Positions 22,298 to 30,654 of a stretch of 36,951 nucleotides of DNA are shown piece by piece. Location: contig MTNR01000006.1 of NCBI GenBank assembly GCA_002011495.1, forward strand, positions 1 to 36,951, written 5' to 3'. The stretch's first letter is position 1; every line of letters starts with the position of its first letter. Position numbers and translations under genes: made by a program. This DNA is from Dehalococcoides sp. JdFR-56. Its GTDB lineage: Bacteria > Chloroflexota > Dehalococcoidia > Dehalococcoidales > RBG-16-60-22. The notes beneath the pieces are model-generated. The model had not been told where the DNA came from. It did not search any database and saw only the letters and a list, made by a program, of their open reading frames with translations.

Positions 22298-24349
22298 TCA
22301 AGATACCGCTTGGATAACCAGCTCGGCGATGTCCATAACTTTGAGCCTTTCTTCCGCCTCCTTTGATTTTATCCCATCCTCAAACATCTGGAGACAATAA
22401 GGACAGGCGGTGGCGATCACCTCAGCGCGGGTTGCCAGCGCCTGCTCGGTTCGCATTTCATTGATGCGCTGGCCCACCTTCTGCTCCTCCAGCCAGAGGT
22501 GCCCACCACCAGCCCCACAGCAAAAGCCCCGCTCCCGGTTCTGCGCCATCTCCACTAGCCTAATCCCAGGGATATGGTTTAGAATCTGCCGTGGGAGCTC
22601 ATAGATATCATTGTACCTCCCCAGATAGCAGGAGTCATGGTAGGTTATCACCCCGCCACTCCCTTTGAGAATCCCTAGCCTCCCTTCCTTGAGCAAGCTA
22701 GCGATAAATTCGGTGTGATGGATAACCTGAAAACCGGCGCCGAACTGGGGGTATTCGTGCTTCAGGGTGTTATAGCAGTGAGGGCATCCGGTGACTATCT
22801 TTCTTATGCCATAGTTCTTTAGTAGCTCAATATTGCCCTGCACCTGAAGCTGAAAGAGGTACTCATTGCCCAGACGGCGGGCTGGGTCGCCACAGCAGAC
22901 CTCCTCAACCCCCAGAATGCCAAAGTTAACGCCAGCCAGTTTCAGTATTCGGGCAATCGCCTGGGCCACCCTGGTGCTTCTCTCCTCCAAAGCCTGAGTG
23001 CAGCCGACCCAGAACAAAATATCTATATCGCTGTCATCAGCCAAGGTTTTGATATCAAGCCCCTGCGCCCAGTCAGTGCGGCTGAGGGTGGTTCCCCGCC
23101 AGGGGTGGCCTCTTGCCTCAAGGCTCTTTAAGGCCCCTTCCCCCGTCTCCGGAATGGACGCCCGCTCCAGCACCAGATTTCGTCTCATCTCCAAGAGCTT
23201 GACCATCGGCTCAATATACACCGGGCAGACCTCCTGGCAGGCGTAACAGGTGGTGCAGTTCCAAATCTCATCCTCCTGGACCACCTCACCGATGAGCTCC
23301 CGGCCACCATCTCCAGAATCGGCCGTCCGCGCAAGTAGGCTTGCTTTTAAGTCCTGCACCGTCTTCTTGGGGCTTAAAGGTTTCCCGCTGAGATAGGCCG
23401 GACAGCTATCCTGGCACCGCCCGCACCGGGTGCAGGCGTCCAGGTCCAATAGGTGCTTCCAGCTGAAATCCTCAATTTTGGCGGCACCAAAGGTCTCGGT
23501 TTGCTCCAAGTCAATCGGCCTAAGAGCCCCCCTTGACTCCAGATTGCGGAAGAAGATATTGAGCGTGGCCACCACGATATGCCAGAGCCGGTTCCAGTAC
23601 AAGGCCACATAAACCAGGGCACCCATAGACAGAAGCATATGCAGCCACCAGGTAACCCGGTGCCAGATAAGCAGACCAGCTTGGCTCAAGCCGCTGAAGC
23701 CGAGCGCCAAAAGATAGCCCACCGGTGACCAGAGCGCCCAGCCCGGGTTGGTCTTGAGCTCCGTGGCAGCGATACGCAGCCCCTCAACCAGAAAGCCACT
23801 CACCACCAGGGCGAGGAGAAGGAGCAGGGTGATTAGGTCATCGCCCTTATTATCCAGTCTGGCCGGTCTCTGTATATAGCGCCGGTGCACGGCCAGCACC
23901 ACCCCGACGATAACCACTAGCCCTGCGATATCAAGCGCCAGCGAAAAACCCAGGTAGAAGCTGCCCTCAAGGAAGTGAAAGAAGTAGTGGCTGGCCGAAA
24001 CCAGAACCGTGCCGAGAAACAATACCAGTACACCAGAAAAGATGAGAAAATGGATTAGCCCGGGATAAAACTCTCTGGGCCTGAGGTCTTTTATTGCTAA
24101 GCGCCGATGCCCCAGCCCCTCGGCCACACCCAAGAACTTGCGGTGCAGCAGAATATCAACCACGAGGCTACCGAGAAACGCCCGCAATCTTCTCCCCAGA
24201 TAGCTCAAGCGGTTCTCCGGCCCACCCAGCCGCCACAATCTAGCCCGGCGCCAGAGCGCCCAAACAAGAATGCTGGCAACGATGATTGCCAGCACGTCAA
24301 CGATGACCCCAAGCGGTATATTCCAGAATACTTCCCGACTGGGTTCCAT
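22298..24349 (-). CDS. Membrane-bound Fe-S oxidoreductase, EMO (ETF:menaquinone oxidoreductase)-like
   Basis: About 683 residues. Residues 1-265 hold about six membrane helices with His residues suited to haem b (LIHFLIFSG, WHRVTWWLHMLLSMG), like NarI. Two [4Fe-4S] motifs follow: ACTRCGRCQDSCP (C306, C309, C312, C316) and NCTTCYACQEVCP (C365, C368, C371, C375). The C-terminus has two CCG domains (EVCCGDPARRLG, GFCCGAGGGHLW) as in HdrD and GlpC. This order matches the FAD-independent ETF:menaquinone oxidoreductase first described in Geobacter; other HdrD-like quinone oxidoreductases are alternatives. It could oxidise ETF reduced by acyl-CoA dehydrogenases. ATG 24349 has AAAGGAG and is preferred over the open frame to 24394. 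Confidence 0.85.
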   Translation of the reverse strand: MEPSREVFWNIPLGVIVDVLAIIVASILVWALWRRARLWRLGGPENRLSYLGRRLRAFLGSLVVDILLHRKFLGVAEGLGHRRLAIKDLRPREFYPGLIHFLIFSGVLVLFLGTVLVSASHYFFHFLEGSFYLGFSLALDIAGLVVIVGVVLAVHRRYIQRPARLDNKGDDLITLLLLLALVVSGFLVEGLRIAATELKTNPGWALWSPVGYLLALGFSGLSQAGLLIWHRVTWWLHMLLSMGALVYVALYWNRLWHIVVATLNIFFRNLESRGALRPIDLEQTETFGAAKIEDFSWKHLLDLDACTRCGRCQDSCPAYLSGKPLSPKKTVQDLKASLLARTADSGDGGRELIGEVVQEDEIWNCTTCYACQEVCPVYIEPMVKLLEMRRNLVLERASIPETGEGALKSLEARGHPWRGTTLSRTDWAQGLDIKTLADDSDIDILFWVGCTQALEERSTRVAQAIARILKLAGVNFGILGVEEVCCGDPARRLGNEYLFQLQVQGNIELLKNYGIRKIVTGCPHCYNTLKHEYPQFGAGFQVIHHTEFIASLLKEGRLGILKGSGGVITYHDSCYLGRYNDIYELPRQILNHIPGIRLVEMAQNRERGFCCGAGGGHLWLEEQKVGQRINEMRTEQALATRAEVIATACPYCLQMFEDGIKSKEAEERLKVMDIAELVIQAVS

Positions 24350-24371
24350 ATATAGCTCCTTTAGCTTTGCT

Positions 24372-24872
24372 TTAGCGCAAACGGCTGATGGCAAGGAAAA
24401 CGCCCAAGGCCAAGGCCACTAGGTCAAAGATGATGCCGAACAGGCTGAAGTGAAGCCCGCCCAAAAGCAGCCCCCAGGGAAAGAAAATGCTCACCAGATA
24501 GCTTAAAATCACGGCGATGCCGGCGGTCAGGGCCAGCCCTATGCCACGCTTGCGGTTGACGGAGAGACTCACCACCTCGCCGATGGCGTAACCAACGCCA
24601 GGGCCAAGCAGCAGATTGAGGTAGAAGAAGGGCAGAAAATTGCCTATCACCCCCCAGATGAGGCCGGAGACGATGGCCATACCCAGCGCCGCCAGGGACG
24701 CCCTCAGGTAATGCTTGGAGGAAACGCGATAGGTGGGCAGTTTATACATTCGAGCGCAGTCCGGGCACCTGGCGCCCACTGGGGTCTGCACCATGCACTT
24801 GGGGCAGATGGGCTTACCACACTTCCCGCACCTGAGGCTGGTTTCCACCTCAGGATGAGCGGCACACTTCAT
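24372..24872 (-). CDS. B-box-type zinc-finger membrane protein
   Basis: A 166-residue protein of unknown function. Residues 1-40 hold two small zinc-binding knuckles (MKCAAHPEVETSLRCGKCGK and CPKCMVQTPVGARCPDCARM), a B-box-like arrangement. About four hydrophobic segments follow from residue 58 on. Similar N-termini occur on bacterial rhomboid-related and YIP1-like membrane proteins. Its ATG overlaps the plsY stop by four bases (ATGA at 24872-24869), so it is translationally coupled to phospholipid synthesis. No function is claimed. Confidence 0.8.
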   Translation of the reverse strand: MKCAAHPEVETSLRCGKCGKPICPKCMVQTPVGARCPDCARMYKLPTYRVSSKHYLRASLAALGMAIVSGLIWGVIGNFLPFFYLNLLLGPGVGYAIGEVVSLSVNRKRGIGLALTAGIAVILSYLVSIFFPWGLLLGGLHFSLFGIIFDLVALALGVFLAISRLR

Positions 24873-25561
24873 TGGCTTATCTTCCCCTCCCAGGGCTTGC
24901 GGTACATCCAGAGCTCTCTATCGGCGATATCCCGGTCAAAGAGTAGCCGGTTGAGCAGCACCCTTCCCCGGCTCAGCGAGACCTCCTGAGCCACCTTGGG
25001 CGCGGTCAGGCGCCTCGTGACCAAGACCAGAAAGAACGCCAAAAACCCCAGGGTAACCGAGGGCGGCTCAAAAAAGGCGCTCACCAGAGGGAGTGATGTC
25101 ACCCCAGCCAACACCGGCAGCGGTGAGCTGCGCAGCACCACCGTGCCCCCGGCGAGGATGCTGAGACAAGCCACCGTTGCCCACGGCGTCATCTCATTAT
25201 TTATCAGGGGGAGTATCAGCACCACGCCCATGGTGGTGCCGACCCCTCTGCCCCCATTAAAGCCCAAAAAAACCGGCCAGTTATGCCCGATGACGGCGGC
25301 CAGCCCTACCACCAGCTGCTGGGAGATGCTGAGGCCGGCTAGTTCAGCCACCCAGACCATGGTCAGCCCCTTGCTCAAATCAAAAATGCCCACCGGCAAG
25401 GCCAGATACCAGGAGGTCATCCGCCACAGGTTACCACCCCCCACCTGACCGGTCCCGCATTGCCTTAAGTCTATGCCACGGGCCAGCTTGGCCACAAGAT
25501 AGGCGGCCGGCACCGATCCCAGAAGGTAGCTAGCCACTATCAAGGCAAACCAGATAGCCAT
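24869..25561 (-). CDS. plsY: PlsY-like acylphosphate:glycerol-3-phosphate acyltransferase (divergent)
   Basis: A 230-residue membrane protein with PlsY layout: YLLGSVPAAYLVAK (motif 1, about 12-25), GTGQVGGGN (motif 2, 36-44), FDLSKG, GHNWPVFLGFNGGRGVGT (motif 3, 92-109) and a C-terminal tail of about 30 residues. PlsY makes lysophosphatidate from acyl-phosphate. Motif 2 is normally GSGNxGATN and motif 3 normally has KGGKG, so several conserved residues are replaced (Asn to Gln, Ala-Thr to Gly-Gly, Lys to Asn, Lys to Arg). It may be a second, divergent PlsY paralogue. It overlaps the zinc-finger gene downstream. Confidence 0.82.
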   Translation of the reverse strand: MAIWFALIVASYLLGSVPAAYLVAKLARGIDLRQCGTGQVGGGNLWRMTSWYLALPVGIFDLSKGLTMVWVAELAGLSISQQLVVGLAAVIGHNWPVFLGFNGGRGVGTTMGVVLILPLINNEMTPWATVACLSILAGGTVVLRSSPLPVLAGVTSLPLVSAFFEPPSVTLGFLAFFLVLVTRRLTAPKVAQEVSLSRGRVLLNRLLFDRDIADRELWMYRKPWEGKISQ

Positions 25562-25578
25562 AAGCTCTCCAGGCCGTC

Positions 25579-26430
25579 CTACGGTATCGCCGACTTCAAG
25601 GCTCGTTCCCCGGCCAGCGCCATGAGTTTTTCCGCTGAGGCCACGGGCACCTCCACCCCACCCATCATGGTCTCATCACTTTCATCCAGGCCATGATAGT
25701 CACTGCCCCCAGTGGCGATAAGCCCGTGCCTTTCCGCCAGCCCAACCAAGGTGTTTATTTCCTCGGCGGTATAGCCATCATAATAGGCCTCAAGGCCCAC
25801 TAGACCGGCGCTTTTAAGTTCACCAATCATCGCCTCCGGGTCAGGGGCGGTTAAGGGGTGGGCCATCACCGCCAGTCCCTCGGCCTGCACGATAAGCTCC
25901 ACCGCCTGCACTGGGGTCAGCTTCTCCCGCTCCACATAGGCTGGGCCATCCCGGGCAATGTACTTGTCAAAGGCCTCCCGTATGGAACTGATATAGCCTT
26001 TCTCCAGCATCGCCTGGGCAATATGGGGACGGGCGATGGAGCCATCACCGGCGAGCTCCTTGACCCGCTGCCACTCAATGTGGATACCGAGCTTGGCCAG
26101 TTTGGCCACCATCCCCTGCGCCCGCCTCTCCCGCGAATTGCGGAACCGGGCCAGAGCCTCGGCTAGCTCAACGCTGGTGTAATCGATAAAGTAGCCCAGA
26201 ATGTGGACTTCACCGCTGGGGACATCAGTGCTGACCTCAACGGCAGGGATGAGCTTGAGCTGGGGGAATTCTCTGGCTGCCCTTAAAGCTGGGATAATGC
26301 CATCCACGCTGTCATGGTCCGCCAGCGCGATCACGGCCAACCCCAGCTCCGCCGCCTTGCGCACCACCTCCTCCGGACTCAACCTCCCATCAGAGGCGGT
26401 GGAATGAACATGCAGGTCAACCTTGCTCAC
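25579..26430 (-). CDS. PHP-domain metal-dependent phosphoesterase
   Basis: About 283 residues starting VSKVDLHVHSTASDGRLSPE. PHP metal-site motifs are DLHVHSTASDG, IALADHDSVDG, the EVS Glu near residue 67, MAHPLTAPDPE and TGGSDYHG. This matches the YciV/TrpH (RNase AM-like) group, which includes 3',5'-nucleotide phosphatases and 5'-3' exonucleases. GTG 26430 is the start: GGAGAGATA precedes it and it shares TAGTG with the stop of ymdB, so ATG 26451 within ymdB is rejected. Its position after rny and ymdB suits a role in nucleotide or RNA turnover. Confidence 0.88.
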   Translation of the reverse strand: MSKVDLHVHSTASDGRLSPEEVVRKAAELGLAVIALADHDSVDGIIPALRAAREFPQLKLIPAVEVSTDVPSGEVHILGYFIDYTSVELAEALARFRNSRERRAQGMVAKLAKLGIHIEWQRVKELAGDGSIARPHIAQAMLEKGYISSIREAFDKYIARDGPAYVEREKLTPVQAVELIVQAEGLAVMAHPLTAPDPEAMIGELKSAGLVGLEAYYDGYTAEEINTLVGLAERHGLIATGGSDYHGLDESDETMMGGVEVPVASAEKLMALAGERALKSAIP

Positions 26431-27200
26431 TATCTCTCCAGCACCCGGCAAATGCGCTCAATTTTCACCGCCCGCCCGCTGTCCTCGGCCACCTCAACCA
26501 TTATACCATTAAAAACCGGTTTTCCCTTCCCCACGGAGAGACGGTGAGGTAGCCCAGTGAGAAAGCGCCGAAGCACTCCCTCCACGCTATCACCGATGAT
26601 TGAATCCGTGGGCCCGGTCATGCCGATATCGGTAACATAGGCGGTGCCCTCAGGCAGTATCTGGGCGTCAATGGTGCCGACATGGGTATGGGTGCCGAGC
26701 ACGGCGCTGACCCTGCCGTCCAAATACCTCCCCATGGCCACCTTCTCGGAGGTGGCCTCAGCATGAAAGTCAACGATGACCACCGGCGGCCTGGGAGTAA
26801 GCTCACTGAGCAGCTTATCCATCGCCCGGAAGGGGCAATCAAGCTCCCGCATGAAGACCCTGCCCATCAGGTTAACCACCATAACCTGGCCCTGGATGAG
26901 GTAGCCCCTGCCGGGCACCCCTGGGGGATAATTTAAGGGGCGCAGCAGGGGCATCTCGCCATCTAAGTGCTCGATGATCTCCTTCTGCGCCCAGATGTGA
27001 TTACCTGAGGTGAGCACGTCAACGCCGGCCTCCATCAGCTCCCTGGCCACGGCTGAGGTCAGACCAAAGCCGCCGGCAGCGTTCTCGGCATTGGCGATCA
27101 CCATGTCCAGCCCCAGCTCCCGGCGCAAATCGGGCAGTAGCCGGTGCACCGCCTGCCTGCCCGGCTGGCCGATGACGTCACCGATGGTCAATATCTTCAT
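26430..27200 (-). CDS. ymdB: YmdB/TIGR00282-family metallophosphoesterase
   Basis: About 256 residues with the calcineurin-like motifs of this family: TIGDVIGQPGR (residues 5-15), ANAENAAGGFG, TSGNHIWAQKE, VDFHAEATSEK and GTHTHVGTIDA. The Bacillus member is a cyclic-nucleotide phosphodiesterase that affects biofilm and motility and interacts genetically with RNase Y. Here it lies 11 bases after rny, the usual association. ATG 27200 has GAGGAG at good spacing; an in-frame TTG at 27203 is less likely. Confidence 0.93.
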   Translation of the reverse strand: MKILTIGDVIGQPGRQAVHRLLPDLRRELGLDMVIANAENAAGGFGLTSAVARELMEAGVDVLTSGNHIWAQKEIIEHLDGEMPLLRPLNYPPGVPGRGYLIQGQVMVVNLMGRVFMRELDCPFRAMDKLLSELTPRPPVVIVDFHAEATSEKVAMGRYLDGRVSAVLGTHTHVGTIDAQILPEGTAYVTDIGMTGPTDSIIGDSVEGVLRRFLTGLPHRLSVGKGKPVFNGIMVEVAEDSGRAVKIERICRVLER

Positions 27201-27211
27201 CAAATCTCCTC

Positions 27212-28756
27212 TTATTTGGCGTAGTCCACGGCCCTGGTTTCCCTGAGCACGGTAACCTTTATCTGCCCAGGATACTCCAGGCCTTCCTCAATCTTCTTGA
27301 CGATGTCCCGGGCCAGCCGCATCGCCCCCAGGTCATCAATCTCCTCCGGCTTCACCAGGATGCGAATCTCCCGGCCGGCCTGGATGGCATAGGACTTCTC
27401 CACCCCCTTGAAGCCGTCGGCGATATCCTCCAGCGCTTTCATGCGCTTGATATAGCTCTCCAGGGACTCGCGCCGTGCCCCGGGCCGGGCGCTGCTGATG
27501 GCATCCGCCGCCGAGATGATGAAGCCCCACAGGCTGACGTTCTCCGTCTCCATATGGTGCTCGGCGATGCCCTGCACCACCTCCGGCGACCTATCCCACT
27601 GCTTGACTAGGTCAGCCCCGATGGCAGCGTGGGTGCCCTCCACCTCTCGGTCAACCGCCTTGCCGATGTCGTGGAGCAGCCCAGCTCTCTTGGCGATGGC
27701 CACGTTGGCCCCCAGCTCAGAGGCGATCATGCCGGCGAGATACGCCGTCTCTATGCTGTGGGCCAGGGTATTCTGCCCGTAGCTGGTGCGATACTTGAGG
27801 CGCCCCAGCAGCTTGATGAGCTCAGGACGGAGCCCGTGCACGCCCACCTGGTACGCCGCCTGCTCGCCAGCGCTGTAGATATCCGCCTCCACCTCCTCCT
27901 TGGCCTTGGCCACCACCTCCTCGATCCGCGCCGGGTGAATGCGGCCATCAAGGATGAGCTTGTTTAGCGCCCGTCGAGCTATCTCCCGCCGCACCGGATC
28001 AAAGCTGGATAGCGTCACCGCCTCTGGAGTATCGTCAATGATGAGGTCAACGCCGGTAGCCTGCTCTAAGGCTCTGATGTTACGGCCTTCCCGCCCGATG
28101 AGCCTTCCCTTCATCTCATCGCTGGGCAGGGGTACCACTGCCACCGTGCTCTCGGCCACCACCTCAGAGGCGCTGCGCTGGATGGCTTGCGCCAGGATCT
28201 CCTGGGCTCTCTGGTCCGCCTCCTCCTTCAGCTTGGCCTCCCACTCACGAAGGCGCCGGGAGGTCTCCTGCTGCATCTCAACCTCCATGGCATCCAATAG
28301 TTGCTGGCGTGCCTCAGCGCTGGACATGCCTGAGATCAGCTCCAGCTGCTTTAACTGCCGGTCTCTGAGCTCCCCCAGCTGAGCCCGGATGGAATCAATC
28401 TCCTTCTCCTTGCTGGCCAGGCTGCGCTCGCGCTGCTCCACGCTCTCCAGCTTGCGGTCAAGGCTTTCGCTCTTCTGAGATAGGCGGTTCTCCTGCCGCT
28501 GCAGCTCAGCCCGCCGCTCCCGATACTCCGTCTCCGCCGCCACCTTGATCCTCTTCGCCTCCTCCCGTGCCTCGTTCAGCACCACTTTGGCCTCGTCTCT
28601 GGCCTCGGCCATCATCTTGGCCGCCTTCCTCTCGGCGATGCGTATCTGCCGGTTAAACATGATGCGCCGGAAGAGAAAGGCCGCCATGCCGCCAAAAACG
28701 GCGCCGATAACAAAGGCAAAGAAAATCGCAATGACAACAATCACATCCATGCCCAT
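27212..28756 (-). CDS. rny: Ribonuclease Y
   Basis: A 514-residue protein: one N-terminal transmembrane helix (about 4-28), a long charged coiled coil (about 38-200), a KH domain ([20 protein letters not shown]) and an HD domain with [12 protein letters not shown]. The C-terminal region ends at [20 protein letters not shown], as in typical RNase Y. It is a membrane-anchored endoribonuclease starting mRNA decay. GAGGTGGTGAAAAA precedes ATG 28756. It lies 74 bases after recX and may be transcribed with it. Confidence 0.97.
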   Translation of the reverse strand: MGMDVIVVIAIFFAFVIGAVFGGMAAFLFRRIMFNRQIRIAERKAAKMMAEARDEAKVVLNEAREEAKRIKVAAETEYRERRAELQRQENRLSQKSESLDRKLESVEQRERSLASKEKEIDSIRAQLGELRDRQLKQLELISGMSSAEARQQLLDAMEVEMQQETSRRLREWEAKLKEEADQRAQEILAQAIQRSASEVVAESTVAVVPLPSDEMKGRLIGREGRNIRALEQATGVDLIIDDTPEAVTLSSFDPVRREIARRALNKLILDGRIHPARIEEVVAKAKEEVEADIYSAGEQAAYQVGVHGLRPELIKLLGRLKYRTSYGQNTLAHSIETAYLAGMIASELGANVAIAKRAGLLHDIGKAVDREVEGTHAAIGADLVKQWDRSPEVVQGIAEHHMETENVSLWGFIISAADAISSARPGARRESLESYIKRMKALEDIADGFKGVEKSYAIQAGREIRILVKPEEIDDLGAMRLARDIVKKIEEGLEYPGQIKVTVLRETRAVDYAK

Positions 28757-28757
28757 T

Positions 28758-28791
28758 TTTTCACCACCTCTCTATCTCTAGTTTTCACCAC
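28758..28791. repeat. 10-bp direct repeat upstream of rny
   Basis: TTTTCACCAC occurs at 28758-28767 and at 28782-28791; on the minus strand this is GTGGTGAAAA twice, and the copy nearest rny is its ribosome-binding region. It may be a chance duplication or a site for translational control. Confidence 0.3.
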
Positions 28792-28830
28792 GGGATGGCC
28801 GGAGATAAGCCTCCTTAGTAGCCCAAGCGC

Positions 28831-29463
28831 CTATCCCGAGCCACCCCCTCTTTCCTGCCATATCCTCTCCACGGTATGGCTGATCACCTCATAATCAAAC
28901 CCCCGCCGCCGCAGGTATTCGCTCAAGCGGCGACGGAAAGCGGGATAGTCAGACATTGGCCAGTGATGGGTTCTAGCTAGCGCCGCCCGATAGGCGCTGT
29001 CCTCGTCATCCACCTCTTCCAGCACCTGGTCAATAATGTCCGCAGCCACCCCCTTCTGCCTCAGTTCCAATTTGGTCATCCGCTGGCTGCGGGGGCGGAA
29101 TGACTCCCGGTTTTCCTTCCAGAACTGAGCAAAGGCGGCATCATCCACCAGGCCCTGCTCTTTAAGCCTGGCCATCACCGCCCCGATGCAGTCATCATCA
29201 AAGCCGCGCCGCCTAAGCCGGCCCCTTATCTCGGCTTCGCTGCGGGGGCGGTAGCTAAGGTAACGATAGGCGGCGTTGAGGCCGCGCTGAAACTGCTGAG
29301 CCCTGGTCAGCGCCTCAACCTGGGCGGAGGAGAGCTCCTGCCCAACTTGTAGATTCTCTCTGGCGGCCACCTCAGCATCCAGGCTGAAGGCAAACCGGCC
29401 GTCCAAGAATACCCTAACTCGCCTGTCTCCGCTCTCCTCATGGAGGGCGGTCACCTTGCTCAT
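28831..29463 (-). CDS. recX: Regulatory protein RecX
   Basis: A 210-residue, helix-rich, highly charged protein. RecX repeats are visible: YLSYRPRSEAEIRGRLRRRG (about 68-87), then LKEQGLVDDAAFAQFW and LRQKGVAADIIDQVLEE, and a final YLRRRGFDYEVISHTVERIW. RecX binds RecA filaments and limits their activity. An N-terminal beta segment (RRVRVFLDGRFAFSLDAEV) is typical of longer family members. It lies 88 bases downstream of recA on the same strand, the usual arrangement, with an inverted repeat in the gap. Confidence 0.93.
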   Translation of the reverse strand: MSKVTALHEESGDRRVRVFLDGRFAFSLDAEVAARENLQVGQELSSAQVEALTRAQQFQRGLNAAYRYLSYRPRSEAEIRGRLRRRGFDDDCIGAVMARLKEQGLVDDAAFAQFWKENRESFRPRSQRMTKLELRQKGVAADIIDQVLEEVDDEDSAYRAALARTHHWPMSDYPAFRRRLSEYLRRRGFDYEVISHTVERIWQERGGGSG

Positions 29464-29484
29464 CTACCCCACCCCCTTAAACAC

Positions 29485-29515
29485 GTAAGGCTGAAGCTAT
29501 TCACCTCAGCCTTAC
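29485..29515. repeat. Perfect 10-bp inverted repeat between recA and recX
   Basis: GTAAGGCTGA (29485-29494) pairs with TCAGCCTTAC (29506-29515) around an 11-base loop. No T-run follows on either strand. It may lower recX expression relative to recA by partial termination or mRNA processing. Confidence 0.5.
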
Positions 29516-29551
29516 TTAACTCTCTATTCAGCTTTGTTTAAACGCCCGTTT

Positions 29552-30580
29552 TCAATCGCCGGGCACGACGAAATGAGTGGTAGCGGCTGAGGCCCTTATT
29601 CTCTCTTCAATTTCCTGGGCAAGCTCAGGGTTCTGCGCCAAAAACTGCTTGGCGCTCTCCCTGCCCTGCCCCAGACGGATGTCACCGTAGGAGAGAAAGG
29701 CTCCAGCCTTGGTTATCAGCTCCAGTTCCACCCCTAAGTCAATAAGATTGCCCTCCCGGCTTATGCCATGGTCAAACATGATGTCAAATTCAGCGGTGCG
29801 GAACGGAGGGGCAACCTTGTTCTTGACTACCTTGGCTTTGATGTGACTGCCTATTGCCTCGTTTCCCTGCTTGATGGTGTCAGCACGCCTCAGCTCTATC
29901 CTCACCGAGCTGTAGAACTTGAGCGCCCTGCCACCTGGCGTCACCTCCGGATTGCCGAAGATGATGCCAACCTTCTCCCTCAGCTGATTGATGAAGATAA
30001 CCGCCGTCCCTGACCGACCGATGGCAACAGCCAGCTTCCTCAATGCCTGAGACATCAGGCGGGCTTGCAAACCAACTTGGGGGTCCCCCATGTCTCCCTC
30101 AATTTCGGCGCGGGGTACCAAAGCCGCCACGCTGTCAATCACGATGGCGTCAACGGCACTGCTCCTGACCAGGGCCTCCGTGATCTCCAGCGCCTGCTCC
30201 CCAGTATCAGGTTGAGAGATGAGCAGGTCATCAATGTTAACCCCACAGTTGGCTGCATAGGTGGGGTCCAGGGCGTGCTCGGCGTCAATGTAGGCAGCCA
30301 TACCTCCTCGTTTTTGCGCTTCAGCAATGATATGCTGAGCCAAGGTAGTTTTCCCGGATGATTCAGGGCCGAATATCTCGGTGATGCGCCCCCTCGGGAT
30401 GCCACCAACACCCAAGGCCAAATCTAGAGCCAGCGACCCGCTGGGAATAGCCTCCACCGGGGATACCGCGGACTCCCCCAGCTTCATAATGGAGCCTTTG
30501 CCAAACCGCTTTTCGATCTGGCCGATAGCCAGCTCTAGAGCCTTCTCTCTCTCGGTAACCATTTTCCCCAGTTGCATCAT
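29552..30580 (-). CDS. recA: Recombinase RecA
   Basis: A 342-residue full-length RecA: Walker [14 protein letters not shown], Glu/Asp-rich [10 protein letters not shown], Walker [20 protein letters not shown], loop L2 region [20 protein letters not shown], and [12 protein letters not shown]. No intein or frameshift is present. It forms the strand-exchange filament and the SOS co-protease. ATG 30580 is used; ATG 30562 ([14 protein letters not shown]) would also give a normal N-terminus. It heads the minus-strand run recA-recX-rny-ymdB-PHP-plsY and diverges from the URO-D-like gene. Confidence 0.97.
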   Translation of the reverse strand: MMQLGKMVTEREKALELAIGQIEKRFGKGSIMKLGESAVSPVEAIPSGSLALDLALGVGGIPRGRITEIFGPESSGKTTLAQHIIAEAQKRGGMAAYIDAEHALDPTYAANCGVNIDDLLISQPDTGEQALEITEALVRSSAVDAIVIDSVAALVPRAEIEGDMGDPQVGLQARLMSQALRKLAVAIGRSGTAVIFINQLREKVGIIFGNPEVTPGGRALKFYSSVRIELRRADTIKQGNEAIGSHIKAKVVKNKVAPPFRTAEFDIMFDHGISREGNLIDLGVELELITKAGAFLSYGDIRLGQGRESAKQFLAQNPELAQEIEERIRASAATTHFVVPGD

Positions 30581-30603
30581 AGCATAACCACCACCACCAA
30601 AAC

Positions 30604-30635
30604 AAGTATACTTTTCCCAATTAATATTATATACT
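30604..30635. promoter_or_regulatory. Divergent recA / URO-D-like control region with palindrome
   Basis: The 74-base gap holds a perfect palindrome AAGTATACTT (30604-30613). A minus-strand TATAAT (30631-30626) could serve recA, with a poor TTAAAT -35 seventeen bases upstream. A plus-strand TATACT (30630-30635) could serve the URO-D-like gene. The palindrome would sit just downstream of the recA transcript start, a place where a LexA-like repressor could act, but it does not match the known Bacillus or E. coli SOS boxes. Confidence 0.35.
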
Positions 30636-30640
30636 CTCCG

Positions 30641-30650
30641 AGGAGGTGAT
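30641..30650 (+). promoter_or_regulatory. Near-perfect ribosome-binding site fixing a GTG start
   Basis: AGGAGGTGAT is a ten-base match to the usual 16S rRNA 3' end and lies just before the GTG at 30655. It sets this GTG as the start and predicts strong translation. Confidence 0.75.
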
Positions 30651-30654
30651 TTAA

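Noticed and set aside
27939-28382. 147-codon plus-strand frame opposite rny
   Set aside because: It is antisense to the conserved coiled-coil and KH region of RNase Y, Ser-rich, and a by-product of the GC-rich codon pattern.
29552-30580. Possible intein or frameshift in recA
   Set aside because: The frame is uninterrupted at the normal length with all motifs in place.
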